Source: an uncultured Lachnospiraceae bacterium (GTDB lineage: Bacteria > Bacillota > Clostridia > Lachnospirales > Lachnospiraceae). Taken from it: a stretch of 64,000 nucleotides of DNA. The stretch spans positions 1 through 64,000 of the forward strand of contig CANCYO010000004.1 in NCBI GenBank assembly GCA_947382415.1, read 5' to 3'. Under the pieces are notes generated by a model, which was not told the origin of the DNA, searched no databases, and saw only the letters and a list, made by a program, of their open reading frames with translations. A program made the position numbers and the translations under genes. How positions within the stretch are numbered: the stretch's first letter is position 1; each line of letters begins with the position of its first letter. Shown one piece after another: positions 15,818 to 25,003 of the stretch.

Positions 15818-18484
15818 ATGAACGACAGAAGAACGAAACGTGAAAGATTTTGGGGGATGGGGCTGATCGGATCGGGCCGGGCAGTGGCGGCGCTGCTGTC
15901 TTTTCTGCTTCCGGTGCTGATCATGCTGGTGCTCTTTGCCATAACGGGAATTTATCCTTTTGGAGACAGGAGTTTTCTGAGCACGGACCTGTATCATCAG
16001 TATATGCCCTTTTTCAGCGAGTTTGTCCGGGCGGTGAAGGCCGGGGAAGGGATTTCCTACACCTGGAATGTGGGGGTGGGTTCCAATTTTCTGGCGCTGT
16101 ACGTCTATTATCTGGCCAGTCCTTTTCACTGGCTGGGACTGCTTGTGCCGAAGGCGCATATCATGGAGTTTCTCACCTATCTGGTGGTGGTAAAGATCGG
16201 GCTGTGCGGTCTGACTGCCTTTTGGTATCTGGACTGGCGGGGCGGTGTTCATGGGAAAGCATGGTCTCTGCAAAACTGCGCGGCGCTGTTTTTCTCGCTG
16301 GGCTATGCGCTCTCGGGCTTTCTGGCGGCCTACAACTGGAATATCATGTGGCTGGACTGTGTGATCCTGCTGCCCGTGATCGTGATGGGGCTGGAGCGTC
16401 TGGTTCGGGAGGGAAAGCCGGGGCTTTACTGCGTAGCGCTGGGACTGTCCATTTTTACGAATTATTATATTTCTATTATGATCTGTATTTTTCTGGTGCT
16501 TTATTTTATCTTTTTATATTGTACGGAGCGGCATCCCATGCCTGGGGAAGGGGCGGGGAGGAGGGCGCGGGCGGCAGCCCATTTTAAGCCTGTGGGTCAG
16601 TTCGCCCTGTATTCGCTTCTTGCGGGAGGAATGGCCGCAGTGCTTTTGATCCCGGAGGTCTGCGCGATTCTGGCCACAGACTTTGGAGATGTGAGTTTTC
16701 CCAAGAAGGTGGAGAGCTATTTTTCCGTGTTGGATATGCTGGCGAGGCATTGCGTGGCCGTGTCCGTGGAGAAGGGGCTGGATCACTGGCCCAATATCTA
16801 TTGCGGTGCGGCGGTGTTTCTGCTGGCGCCTCTCTATGCGGTGAATGAGAAGATTCCTGCCCGCAGGCGCTTTGGTATGTTGGCGCTCTCGGGTATTATT
16901 CTGCTGGGGTTCAGTACCAATGTGCTGAATTTTATCTGGCATGGCTTGAATTACCCGGATTCTCTGCCTGCGCGGCAGTCTTTTATCTATATCCTGTTGG
17001 TGCTGATCATGTGCTATGACGCCTGTACGCATCTGGACCTGGGGGAGCAGAGCAGGAAAGAGCGTGTGATCCGGGGGTATCTGCTGGCTGCAGGGGCTTT
17101 GCTTTTGGTGGAAAAGTTTGTGGAGCATGACGATTTCCTGCCGGGGGTAGAGTGGCTGACGCTTCTGTTTGTGACGGTCTATGCGGCGGTTTTATACCGT
17201 CTGTATTATGTGGAGGCATATGAGGCGGGGAAGAAGCGGCGGGCAGGCATTGTGTTGGCAGCGTTGGCGCTGACCGTTATGGTGCTGGAGACCGGTATTA
17301 ATACTTACTGCACCAGCATCAGTAATGTCAGCCGTTCGGCCTATCTGGAGCATCAGGAGGATTATAGCTCTCTGGCTGAGTGGGCGCGGCAGCAGGAGCA
17401 GGGTTTTTACCGCATGGAGAAGTTTACGAGGAAGACCAAGAATGACGGTACTCTGACCGGATATCCCACCGCGTCCGTGTTCTCGTCCACGCTGAACTCT
17501 GCCGTGATGGATTTCTATGAGCGTCTTGGTATGCGCCACAGCAAGGTGTATTACGGATATGACGGGGCTACGGCGTTTACATCGGCCCTGTTAAATGTGG
17601 AGTATCTCTTTGGGGAGTCCGGGGAGTATGCGAACAGTCTCTTCAGTCTCTGCAGGGAGAGCGGCGATATCAGTCTCTATCATGTGGAGCATTCCCTGCC
17701 CTTCGGCTATGTGGCGCCTGTGGGATATGATCTGCCGGAGGGGTTTAAAAACAGCGGTCTGCGGCTGCAGAATCAGATGGTCCATGATCTGGGCATAGCC
17801 GAACAGCTCTTTGTCCGGTGCGAGAAGGACAGTACCGGAGAAGATGTGAAATTCTCTGCGCCAGAGGACGGCATCTATTACGGTATGCTCACGGCGTCGG
17901 GGACAAAGAAGGTCAAAGCGCTTGGCGGAACGCCGGATGAGCAGAGCTTTATCGACCTGAAGGATGGTTCAGTGTTGTACCTGGGCTATCTGCAGCAGGG
18001 GACCGATATGATTATCACCAACAGCGACGAGGATGACAAGACAAAGGACGTAGCGGCGGACATCTATCGCATGGATGAGGAGGTTTTGCTTAAGGTGCTT
18101 GCGCTTTTATCAGAGAGCGGTTTGGAGGACGTAGCCTATGACAGCACCCATATTTTTGGCAGACTGAGTCTTTCAAAGGAGGGCAGACTGATCCTCTCCG
18201 TGCCGTATGAAAAGGGCTGGCAGATCCGGCTCAACGGAGAGCCGGTAGAGCCTGTACTGTTTGGAAATGCCTTTATCGCCTTCGATCTGGAGCCGGGAGA
18301 CTATGAGCTCGATATGCATTATGTGCCCTATGGCCGGAATGCGGGAATCGCGGTGAGTCTGACAAGTATTGTCTTATTTACCGGGCTGATGCTGCTGGGG
18401 GCGAGGAGAGGGCGCGCGGCGCAAACGGAAGATTCAGAGGCAGTGGAAGATACAGAAGAAGTGGTAAGCATAGCGGAAGATTAA
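15818..18484 (+). CDS. yfhO: YfhO family membrane glycosyltransferase-like protein
   Basis: An 888-residue protein with about a dozen membrane helices in the first 500 residues and a large extracytoplasmic C-terminal region with one last helix (about residue 850). The N-terminal loop GDRSFLSTDLYHQYMPFF is typical of YfhO proteins, a GT-C type family; relatives in Bacillus and Listeria are needed for lipoteichoic-acid glycosylation. I infer decoration of a surface polymer with sugars. The ATG at 15818 has GGAGGAG upstream (15805-15811); the GTG immediately before it is also in frame. It follows the divergent hydrolase gene and precedes a small exported protein. Confidence 0.85.
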   Translation: MNDRRTKRERFWGMGLIGSGRAVAALLSFLLPVLIMLVLFAITGIYPFGDRSFLSTDLYHQYMPFFSEFVRAVKAGEGISYTWNVGVGSNFLALYVYYLASPFHWLGLLVPKAHIMEFLTYLVVVKIGLCGLTAFWYLDWRGGVHGKAWSLQNCAALFFSLGYALSGFLAAYNWNIMWLDCVILLPVIVMGLERLVREGKPGLYCVALGLSIFTNYYISIMICIFLVLYFIFLYCTERHPMPGEGAGRRARAAAHFKPVGQFALYSLLAGGMAAVLLIPEVCAILATDFGDVSFPKKVESYFSVLDMLARHCVAVSVEKGLDHWPNIYCGAAVFLLAPLYAVNEKIPARRRFGMLALSGIILLGFSTNVLNFIWHGLNYPDSLPARQSFIYILLVLIMCYDACTHLDLGEQSRKERVIRGYLLAAGALLLVEKFVEHDDFLPGVEWLTLLFVTVYAAVLYRLYYVEAYEAGKKRRAGIVLAALALTVMVLETGINTYCTSISNVSRSAYLEHQEDYSSLAEWARQQEQGFYRMEKFTRKTKNDGTLTGYPTASVFSSTLNSAVMDFYERLGMRHSKVYYGYDGATAFTSALLNVEYLFGESGEYANSLFSLCRESGDISLYHVEHSLPFGYVAPVGYDLPEGFKNSGLRLQNQMVHDLGIAEQLFVRCEKDSTGEDVKFSAPEDGIYYGMLTASGTKKVKALGGTPDEQSFIDLKDGSVLYLGYLQQGTDMIITNSDEDDKTKDVAADIYRMDEEVLLKVLALLSESGLEDVAYDSTHIFGRLSLSKEGRLILSVPYEKGWQIRLNGEPVEPVLFGNAFIAFDLEPGDYELDMHYVPYGRNAGIAVSLTSIVLFTGLMLLGARRGRAAQTEDSEAVEDTEEVVSIAED

Positions 18485-18565
18485 GGGAAAATTATTGGAC
18501 TGAAAATATGATACCTTCTTATCAGATAAAGCTTTGGAGCGGCAGACTGATAGGGAGGTATTTTT

Positions 18566-18979
18566 ATGAAGAGAACAACTGTCTGTTTTATCATTCTTAC
18601 ATTATTGTTTGTCTGCGCGGCGGCCTTATGTGCGGCCTGTACGGCGAGAGGCCAGGAGGCGCCTGCGGGCGGAGAGGAAGAGAACTGGTACCGGGAGCAG
18701 GAGACCCTGCTGACTGCGGACGTCAGGGAATATCTGGACGGCGAGGGCTTTCGGGACAGCGGAGTCAGTCTCACGAGAGTCGTGAGCCCGGAGGGTACAA
18801 GAAGCTATACTTTCACTATCCATCACAGACGCATTGACCGGATGGCGGAAAGGGGGCGGCGGAATCTGGAAGCAGAGCTTGCAGCCCTGACAGAAGATTT
18901 TGTCTGTGACGCGCCGGGGGAGGATTGCGAGTTTTCGTATGAGTTTTTGATCGTGGAGGAATATCCGGGAAGTTTATGA
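18566..18979 (+). CDS. Small exported protein, unknown
   Basis: A 137-residue protein starting with a basic tip and a hydrophobic segment of about 20 residues (VCFIILTLLFVCAAALCAAC). It is either cleaved as a secretory signal or lipid-modified; the lipobox-like CAAC has Cys rather than Leu at -3, so lipidation is doubtful. The mature part is charged, without a family I recognise. GGGAGG lies upstream of the ATG. It follows yfhO by 81 bases and could share its transcript. Confidence 0.6.
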   Translation: MKRTTVCFIILTLLFVCAAALCAACTARGQEAPAGGEEENWYREQETLLTADVREYLDGEGFRDSGVSLTRVVSPEGTRSYTFTIHHRRIDRMAERGRRNLEAELAALTEDFVCDAPGEDCEFSYEFLIVEEYPGSL

Positions 18980-19002
18980 TTTTGAATTCGCGTAAGATTT
19001 AC

Positions 19003-19031
19003 ATGACATTTGCGGGAAATGGGGGTATACT
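19003..19031 (+). promoter_or_regulatory. Sigma-A promoter of the DUF1653 gene
   Basis: ATGACA (19003-19008), 17-base spacer, TATACT (19026-19031), about 50 bases before the start. Confidence 0.65.
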
Positions 19032-19079
19032 CTTAATAAAAGCATCTGCGGAGGGCAGAGTTTGAAAGGAGTTTTGCAA

Positions 19080-19676
19080 ATGTCGTTTATGCCCAGACCC
19101 CATGAGATTTATAAACATTTTAAAGGGAACCTATATCAGATCACGGCAGTGGCACAGCATACGGAGACGGATGAGCTGTTGGTTGTGTATCAGGCGCTGT
19201 ATGGAGATTTCAAGACTTATGCCAGACCGCTGGAGATGTTTTTGAGCGAGGTGGACAGACAGAAATATCCCGATGCGAAGCAAAAGTACCGGTTTGAGCT
19301 TCAGAGCGGGGATTCATACAGGCAGGCGGAGCGGGAGCGTACTGCAGGAGGCGGGATTGCCATGCCGGATCAGGCAGAGAGCGGCTCCACGCAGGCAGCG
19401 CCTGATTCTGACTCTGTGCAGGGAGCGCCGGAGATAGACCCCAAGGTGCTGGAATTTCTGGATGCTGACTCTTATGAGCAGAAGCTGAATATTCTGGCGG
19501 GACTGTACCACCGGATCACCGACGACATGATCACTACCATGGCGGTGGCCTGCGATGTGGAGGTGCCGGAGGGCGAGATACAGGAGCGCTATTCATCGCT
19601 CAGATCCTGCCTGCTCACGTTGGAGAAGTATGAGTGTAACCGGCTGCGCCAGGGGAGAGAGAATCACCCCTACTGA
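19080..19676 (+). CDS. DUF1653 domain protein
   Basis: A 198-residue cytoplasmic protein. The N-terminal 65 residues match DUF1653 (RPHEIYKHFKGNLYQI, VVYQALYGDFKTYARPLEMF), a small beta-rich domain of unknown function. A Ser/Ala/Gln-rich linker follows, then a helical C-terminal region (about 125-195, YEQKLNILAGLYHRITDDM). AAAGGAG lies 8 bases upstream of ATG 19080; the TTG at 19062 is rejected. It is followed after 71 bases by the 5'-nucleotidase gene and may be co-transcribed with it. Confidence 0.8.
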   Translation: MSFMPRPHEIYKHFKGNLYQITAVAQHTETDELLVVYQALYGDFKTYARPLEMFLSEVDRQKYPDAKQKYRFELQSGDSYRQAERERTAGGGIAMPDQAESGSTQAAPDSDSVQGAPEIDPKVLEFLDADSYEQKLNILAGLYHRITDDMITTMAVACDVEVPEGEIQERYSSLRSCLLTLEKYECNRLRQGRENHPY

Positions 19677-19747
19677 TCAGACGGCTCCCGGTTGAGGGGA
19701 ATTTCTGCGGGGACGCAGGAGGCTGCCCCTTTGGAAAGGAGCGGGAT

Positions 19748-20776
19748 ATGTCAGGGAGAATACAGGACAGAGCAAACAGGCAGGAAAGCACATACAGGCA
19801 GGAAAGCGCAAACAGACAGGACAGATGCAATAAAATGGTGATAGGGATTTCTGCCAGAGCGCTTTTTGACTCGACGAAGGAGCATGAAATTTATGAAAGG
19901 CACGGGGTTGAGGCCTATTGCCGCTATCAGGTGGCCCATGAGCAGGAGGCCATGAGACCGGGGCCGGGATTCGGTCTGATCCGTTCCCTGCTGGCGCTGA
20001 ACAAAGCGGGCGGGGAGGAACTGGTGGAGGTTATCATCATGTCCCACAACAGTCCCGATACCTCTCTGCGTGTGTTTAATACCATCAGGCATTACGGACT
20101 GCCCATCACGAGAGCCGTGCTGGTGAGCGGCGCGTCGCTGGCTCCCTATCTTGAGGCTTTTCACACGGACCTCTATCTGTCGGCCTGCGAGGAGGACGTG
20201 CAGTATGCGGTGGACAGCGGTATTGCCGCAGGAATTGTCTGCACGGAGCAGGGCGGGAGCTTTGACGTGAACGCGGTGGGGGAGCCGGCCCAGATACGCA
20301 TTGCCTTTGACGGGGATGCAGTGCTTTTTACGGATGAATCGGAGCGGATTTTCCAGACGGACGGGCTTCACGCCTTTGAGGAGAACGAGGAGCGGAATGC
20401 CAGAAATCCGCTGGCGGAGGGCCCATTTGCCAATTTTCTCAGAAAATTGTCCGATCTGCAGAGGAGGTTGGGAGACGGTGCGGGGGCTGTCTGTCCCATT
20501 CGCACGGCGCTGGTGACTTCCCGGAGCGCCCCTGCCCACGAGCGGGTGATCAGAACGCTGCGGGCCTGGAATGTGCGTGTGGACGAGGCGTTTTTTCTGG
20601 GCGGTATGGAGAAAAAGGCAGTGCTGGCGGCCTTTGGAGCCCAGATTTTCTTTGACGATCAGTCCGTGCACACACTGAGTGCGGCGCAGGCTGTTCCGGC
20701 GGCCCGGGTACCCTATCGCAACATCAAGAGGAGAGATAGTATTAACGATGAGATATCAGACGACCGAGCAAGCTGA
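19748..20776 (+). CDS. Cytosolic 5'-nucleotidase (PF06189-type)
   Basis: A 342-residue protein matching the cytosolic 5'-nucleotidase I family, which dephosphorylates nucleoside monophosphates. The catalytic-type motif IAFDGDAVLF is at about 180-190, LFDSTKEHEIY at the family N-terminus and a conserved FFLGG near the end. The first 29 residues are an added polar tail of hexapeptide repeats (RQESTY, RQESAN, RQDRCN) encoded by an 18-bp DNA repeat; the family core starts at the internal MVIGISARALFD, but that ATG has no ribosome site, whereas AAAGGAG precedes 19748. The 3' end overlaps the sfsA-mutY start by 29 bases. Confidence 0.82.
   Translation: MSGRIQDRANRQESTYRQESANRQDRCNKMVIGISARALFDSTKEHEIYERHGVEAYCRYQVAHEQEAMRPGPGFGLIRSLLALNKAGGEELVEVIIMSHNSPDTSLRVFNTIRHYGLPITRAVLVSGASLAPYLEAFHTDLYLSACEEDVQYAVDSGIAAGIVCTEQGGSFDVNAVGEPAQIRIAFDGDAVLFTDESERIFQTDGLHAFEENEERNARNPLAEGPFANFLRKLSDLQRRLGDGAGAVCPIRTALVTSRSAPAHERVIRTLRAWNVRVDEAFFLGGMEKKAVLAAFGAQIFFDDQSVHTLSAAQAVPAARVPYRNIKRRDSINDEISDDRAS
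19762..19829 (+). repeat. 18-bp in-frame repeat at the start of the 5'-nucleotidase gene
   Basis: Units of 18 bases (consensus ACAGGCAGGAAAGCACAT) begin at 19776, 19794 and 19812, with a degenerate partial unit before them. They encode the polar N-terminal extension. Confidence 0.75.
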
Positions 20777-22607
20777 GTTTATAGAGCGCCCCAATCGCTT
20801 CGTGGCTTATGTCAGGCTATGCGGGGAGCGCGTTAAGGTGCATGTGAAGAATACGGGCAGATGCCGGGAGCTGTTGCAGCCCGGGGCGCGGGTCTGGGTG
20901 GAGAAGAGCGGCAATACGAAACGTGCCACGGCCTATGATCTGGTGGCGGTGGAGAAGAACGGGCGCATCATAAATATTGATTCTCAGGCGCCGAATAAGG
21001 CCGTTGGCGAATGGCTCCTTAAAAAAGAGCTGTTTCCCGGCCTTATTTCTATACGTCCGGAGACGGTGTTTGGCAGTTCCAGATTTGATTTTTATCTGGA
21101 GACGGAGGCGGAGAAGGTATTTTTGGAGGTGAAAGGAGTCACACTGGAGAATGACGGTGTAGTGCGTTTCCCGGACGCGCCTTCAGATAGGGCGGTCAGG
21201 CATCTGGAGGAGCTGATACTGGCCAGAGAGGAGGGCTACAGAGCCTGCATTGTCTTTGTGGTTCAGATGAGTGGGGCGCGGTATTTCCTTCCCAACTGGG
21301 ATACTCACAGAGCCTTTGCCGAAGCCCTGGTCAGGGCCAGGGACGCGGGAGTGGAATTGTATGCCTATGACTGCGATGTGACGGAAGAGAGCATGGATAT
21401 CCGGGGAAAAGTGCCTGTTTTTCTAAAGGAAGAGGAAGTAAAGAAAGGATTTGGAAAAGATTCGGAAATTCCTAATAAAAACTTAAGAATGGGGGAGCTT
21501 TTTGCTATTCCCCAACCGCTCTTAAACTGGTATGATAGTAACAGGCGCATTCTGCCCTGGAGAGAGGAGCCCACGGCCTATCGGGTGTGGGTGTCGGAGA
21601 TCATGCTGCAGCAGACCAGGGTGGAGGCGGTAAAGCCATATTTTGGGCGTTTTATGCAAAGGCTTCCCGATGTGCAGTCTCTGGCGGAGGCGGAGGAGGA
21701 GACCCTGTTAAAGCTCTGGGAGGGGCTTGGCTATTACAATCGGGTGCGCAATATGCAGAAGGCGGCTATGCGGATCATGGAGGAGTACGATGGGCGTCTG
21801 CCGGCGGACTATGAGGCGCTTCTGGGGCTTCCCGGGATCGGCAGTTACACGGCGGGGGCTATCGCTTCCATCGCGTACGGGCTCAGGTGTCCCGCTGTGG
21901 ACGGCAATGTGCTGCGGGTGCTCTCCCGCATCCGGAAGGACGGGCGGCTGATCACGGATCCGAAGGTAAAGAAAGCGGTAGAACAGGAGCTTCGGGAGAT
22001 CATGCCGGAAGAGAGGCCCGGAGACTTTAATCAGGCCATGATGGAGATCGGCGCCTGTGTCTGTGTGCCAAACGGCGCGCCTCACTGTGAGGCATGTCCG
22101 CTCTCGGTTCTGTGTCTGGCCGCCAGGGACAGAGTCTGGGCGGAATATCCGAAGAAGGCGGCTCCGGGTAAGCGAAGCATAGAACAGAAAACAATTCTGG
22201 TCATTCAGGATGCGGACCGGACGGTAATCCGCAGACGGCAGAAAGGACTGTTGGCGGGAATGTATGAATTCCCGTCCATGGAAGGATATTGTACGGCAGA
22301 GGAGGTCGCAGACTATCTTGCGCAGAGGGGACTGAAAGCGATCCGCATTCAGCCGCTGGAAGAGGCCAGGCATATTTTTACCCACAGAGAATGGCATATG
22401 AGAGGGTATCTGGTTCGTGTGGACGAGCTGGAGCCTGCAAGGAATGACAGAGCGCGAGGAGACGCTGGAGACTGGCTGTACATCAGGCCGGAGGAGACCA
22501 GGGAGAGTTATCCCATTCCCGCAGCTTTCGCGGCTTACACAAAGGTATTGAGCATCAGGCTCGGAAGAGAGAATTTTAAGATATCAGGCGAGGAGGAGCA
22601 GTTATGA
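20748..22607 (+). CDS. Fusion protein: SfsA nuclease domain + MutY adenine glycosylase
   Basis: One uninterrupted 619-residue frame joins two proteins usually made separately. Residues about 1-225 are SfsA (FIERPNRFVAYV, NTGRCRELL, PDAPSDRAVRHL, CDVTEESM), a DNA-binding nuclease-like protein. After a short linker, residues about 247-610 are MutY, which removes adenine opposite 8-oxoguanine: catalytic Glu284 in EIMLQQTR, helix-hairpin-helix LPGIGSYTAGA, catalytic Asp385 in VDGN, [4Fe-4S] cysteines from Cys439 (CVPNGAPHCEACP, then Cys in SVLC), and a Nudix-like C-terminal domain (HIFTHREWHMRGY). The internal ATG at about 21490 has no ribosome site. The start at 20748 has GAGGAG somewhat far upstream. 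The ATGA at 22604 couples it to the next gene. Confidence 0.9.
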   Translation: MRYQTTEQAEFIERPNRFVAYVRLCGERVKVHVKNTGRCRELLQPGARVWVEKSGNTKRATAYDLVAVEKNGRIINIDSQAPNKAVGEWLLKKELFPGLISIRPETVFGSSRFDFYLETEAEKVFLEVKGVTLENDGVVRFPDAPSDRAVRHLEELILAREEGYRACIVFVVQMSGARYFLPNWDTHRAFAEALVRARDAGVELYAYDCDVTEESMDIRGKVPVFLKEEEVKKGFGKDSEIPNKNLRMGELFAIPQPLLNWYDSNRRILPWREEPTAYRVWVSEIMLQQTRVEAVKPYFGRFMQRLPDVQSLAEAEEETLLKLWEGLGYYNRVRNMQKAAMRIMEEYDGRLPADYEALLGLPGIGSYTAGAIASIAYGLRCPAVDGNVLRVLSRIRKDGRLITDPKVKKAVEQELREIMPEERPGDFNQAMMEIGACVCVPNGAPHCEACPLSVLCLAARDRVWAEYPKKAAPGKRSIEQKTILVIQDADRTVIRRRQKGLLAGMYEFPSMEGYCTAEEVADYLAQRGLKAIRIQPLEEARHIFTHREWHMRGYLVRVDELEPARNDRARGDAGDWLYIRPEETRESYPIPAAFAAYTKVLSIRLGRENFKISGEEEQL

Positions 22608-23632
22608 AACTGTTATCGATTGCGATTCCCTGTTTCAATTCAGAGAATTACATGAGAAAATGTGTGGAATCCCTTTTGGTGGGAGGAGAACAGGTTGAAA
22701 TTCTGATCGTGGACGACGGTTCCGCAAAGGACCGTACGGCGGAGATTGCAGATGAATATGCGGCAAATTATCCCAATATCGTAAAAGCCATACACAAGGA
22801 GAACGGAGGGCACGGTTCTGCGGTGAACGCGGGGCTTGCCAATGCCACGGGGCTGTATTTCAAGGTGGTGGACAGCGACGACTGGGTGAAAAAGGAAGCC
22901 TATCTGGAGATTCTCGAAAAGCTGGAGGAGCTTGCCGGAGGCGACACGGTACTGGACATGCTCATCAGTAATTTTGTCTATGAAAAAGAGGGCGAGAAGC
23001 GAAAGAAAGTCATGCATTACAGGCATATCCTGCCCCGGGATGAGATGTTTACCTGGAAAGACTGCCGTCATTTTATGAAAGGCCATTATATTCTGATGCA
23101 TTCCGTGATCTTCCGCACCAGACTGTTGAAAGACTGCGGACTGCAGCTTCCCGAGCACACTTTTTATGTGGACAATCTGTATGTGTATGAGCCACTGCCC
23201 TATGTAAAGAACATGTATTATCTGGACGTGAATTTTTACCGTTACTATATCGGCAGAGAGGATCAGTCCGTGAATGAGAGCGTGATGATAGGGCGCATTG
23301 ACCAGCAGCTTAAGGTCAACCGGATGATGATCGATTATCTGTCGGAACGCAAGCTGGAGATTATCAGGAACAAGCGGCTGTATCAATATATGCGCAATTA
23401 TCTGGAGATCATCATGACGGTATCTTCGGTGCTGTTGATCCGCTCCGGTACACAGGAGCATCTTGAGATGAAGAAAGATCTCTGGAAGTATCTGAAAAGT
23501 AAGGATAAGGGGCTGTATTTTTATATGAGGCACGGGATCATGGGCGGAACCATGAATCTGCCCGGCAGGAGCGGGCGGAAGATTTCCGTGGACGCTTACC
23601 GTATCTGCCAGAAGATATTTAAATTTAATTGA
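22604..23632 (+). CDS. Glycosyltransferase family 2
   Basis: A 342-residue GT-A fold glycosyltransferase: N-terminal LLSIAIPCFNSENYMRKC, nucleotide-sugar site VDDGSAKDRT and the metal-binding VVDSDDWVKK. The C-terminal half (about 220-340) is helical and lacks membrane helices, so it is a cytosolic or peripheral enzyme. Sugar and acceptor are unknown. Its ATG overlaps the preceding stop (ATGA), which implies translational coupling to sfsA-mutY although the functions seem unrelated. Confidence 0.88.
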   Translation: MKLLSIAIPCFNSENYMRKCVESLLVGGEQVEILIVDDGSAKDRTAEIADEYAANYPNIVKAIHKENGGHGSAVNAGLANATGLYFKVVDSDDWVKKEAYLEILEKLEELAGGDTVLDMLISNFVYEKEGEKRKKVMHYRHILPRDEMFTWKDCRHFMKGHYILMHSVIFRTRLLKDCGLQLPEHTFYVDNLYVYEPLPYVKNMYYLDVNFYRYYIGREDQSVNESVMIGRIDQQLKVNRMMIDYLSERKLEIIRNKRLYQYMRNYLEIIMTVSSVLLIRSGTQEHLEMKKDLWKYLKSKDKGLYFYMRHGIMGGTMNLPGRSGRKISVDAYRICQKIFKFN

Positions 23633-23744
23633 CAGTTTGACTGTTCAAACGGGTGAAAATCCCTGATCTTGGTAGTGTCTAAAAGGGCAAACTTTAATAT
23701 AAAATAAGCCTTCCGTTTTGATGGGCTATTTTTCTGCAAAGTTT

Positions 23745-23808
23745 GTAAAAGCCTTCTACGGGCTTTTACATAGCCGAGAGGTTTTCTTTACCGAAAGCCC
23801 CTCGGCTA
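23745..23808 (+). repeat. Two consecutive inverted repeats in element debris
   Basis: GTAAAAGCC (23745-23753) pairs with GGCTTTTAC (23761-23769), and TAGCCGAG (23771-23778) pairs with CTCGGCTA (23801-23808). They precede the CHC2-type gene remnant and a strong ribosome site (GGAGGTGAT). They are probably leader hairpins of the former mobile element. Confidence 0.55.
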
Positions 23809-23837
23809 AATCTATTTCTGGAGGTGATTTTATTTGA

Positions 23838-24270
23838 ATGAGAGTATCTAATCCCTATGTGCAGTTTGACCCCGCCGTGGTTGAGCAGGCACGGCAAATC
23901 GACCTGCTCTTCTGCCTGCAACGGTACGAGCGGGCAACCTAAAGCGTGTGGCAGGCAATGTCTACTGCACAAAGGAACACGACAGTTTGAAGATTTCCAA
24001 CGGCAAATGGTACTGGTGGTCAAGGGGGGCGGCTATTTCGCCCTTGATTATCAGATGAAAGGCAGAGGGTTCAACTTTGTGGAAGCCGTGCAGACTCTCA
24101 CGGGGGACATGGGCGGCTGGAAGCCGCCACCCTCTGCCGTGAAAAAGGATGTGCCGAAAGTGCTGCTCCTGCCAGAGAAAAATTTGAACTGCAATAAGGT
24201 GATGGAGTACCGTTTCGGGCGTGGCCTTGGATATCACAGGCGTAATCATGTTTCGCTCATATTCCAAAGT
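23838..24270 (+). pseudogene. Frameshifted remnant of a conjugative-element CHC2/Toprim (DUF3991-type) protein
   Basis: The start (VSNPYVQFDPAVVEQARQID) and later pieces (VYCTKEHDSLKISNGKWYWW, ALDYQMKGRGFNFVEAVQ, LLLPEKN) resemble the primase-like zinc-finger proteins of integrative conjugative elements. The pieces lie in different frames: a TAA ends the first at about 23941, the second resumes at about 23948 and shifts again near 24027, and the end is lost near 24250. The CHC2 zinc finger is therefore broken and no Toprim region remains. It marks a decayed mobile element; no integrase or relaxase is nearby. Confidence 0.75.
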
Positions 24271-24320
24271 TACAATCTTATTGATCATATAACACCTGTC
24301 TACGAGTCTATAAATATACA

Positions 24321-24349
24321 TTGCCAATGGCAGATAAATATTTTATGAT
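24321..24349 (+). promoter_or_regulatory. Sigma-A promoter of the AT-rich membrane gene
   Basis: TTGCCA (24321-24326), 17-base spacer, TATGAT (24344-24349), 37 bases before the start at 24386. Confidence 0.6.
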
Positions 24350-24385
24350 TAAATATATAATTAAGATTTCATGGAGGAAATTCAC

Positions 24386-24787
24386 ATGGATTTTATTATG
24401 ACGCTACTTGTTACCACAATGGTTCCCATATTGTACATATTTCCAAGCAGAATAATTTCTATGACATATAATACCTTCAGCAGGTCAATTATTATAAAAA
24501 GTAACAAATGGGCTGAGCTGTTAATTGCAGAAAAAAATATTTGGGGAATAAAAACCGATTCTGGAAAAAGGAATAAAATGTCAATATGGGGTCTAATAGG
24601 ATATATAATTTTTCTGCCTCAAATTGTTTTTCTACCTTATCATTGGTGGAGATTTATGCGAACAGGCTCGGGACAGTGGTTTGAGGTAGAACAATCATAT
24701 TTGTGGACTGCAATGTTGTACTATGCGGTTGGATTGGCTGTAAAACTTAAAGAAGCAATTAAGTTCAGTAAAGGAGAGATATGGTAG
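24386..24787 (+). CDS. Small AT-rich membrane protein, unknown
   Basis: A 133-residue protein with about three hydrophobic helices (residues 1-22, about 70-92 and about 108-125). I do not recognise a family. It has its own promoter and a GGAGG site 8 bases before ATG 24386; the in-frame ATG at 24371 lies before that site. Codon use is clearly more AT-rich than the flanking core genes, and it lies beside mobile-element debris, so it was probably acquired by transfer. The 216 bases after it are AT-rich with only a terminator for the opposite strand. Confidence 0.6.
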   Translation: MDFIMTLLVTTMVPILYIFPSRIISMTYNTFSRSIIIKSNKWAELLIAEKNIWGIKTDSGKRNKMSIWGLIGYIIFLPQIVFLPYHWWRFMRTGSGQWFEVEQSYLWTAMLYYAVGLAVKLKEAIKFSKGEIW

Positions 24788-24950
24788 CATATTAGAAGAT
24801 ACTTTTAAGAAGAATATCAATAGTTTGCAGTTCAGTCTAATTGTAAAGTTGTTAAGTATTGAATGCCGAATCAACAATTTGTTATGCAGGAATATGTATT
24901 ATATTTTGAGTTTTTATACCGTAGGTACACTTTCCTGAAAAGAGAGTAAA

Positions 24951-24992
24951 ATAATAGCCAAGCCCTAATATACTTTCATGCCTGGCTATTAT
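24951..24992 (-). terminator. Terminator of the PAP2 gene
   Basis: ATAATAGCCA (24951-24960) and TGGCTATTAT (24983-24992) form a 10-bp stem; read on the minus strand it is followed by a T-rich tail. Confidence 0.6.
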
Positions 24993-25003
24993 CTGGAAAG
25001 GTC

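Noticed and set aside
21480..21500. Internal ATG near 21490 as a separate mutY start
   Set aside because: No ribosome site and no stop between sfsA and mutY; the fusion reading is simpler.
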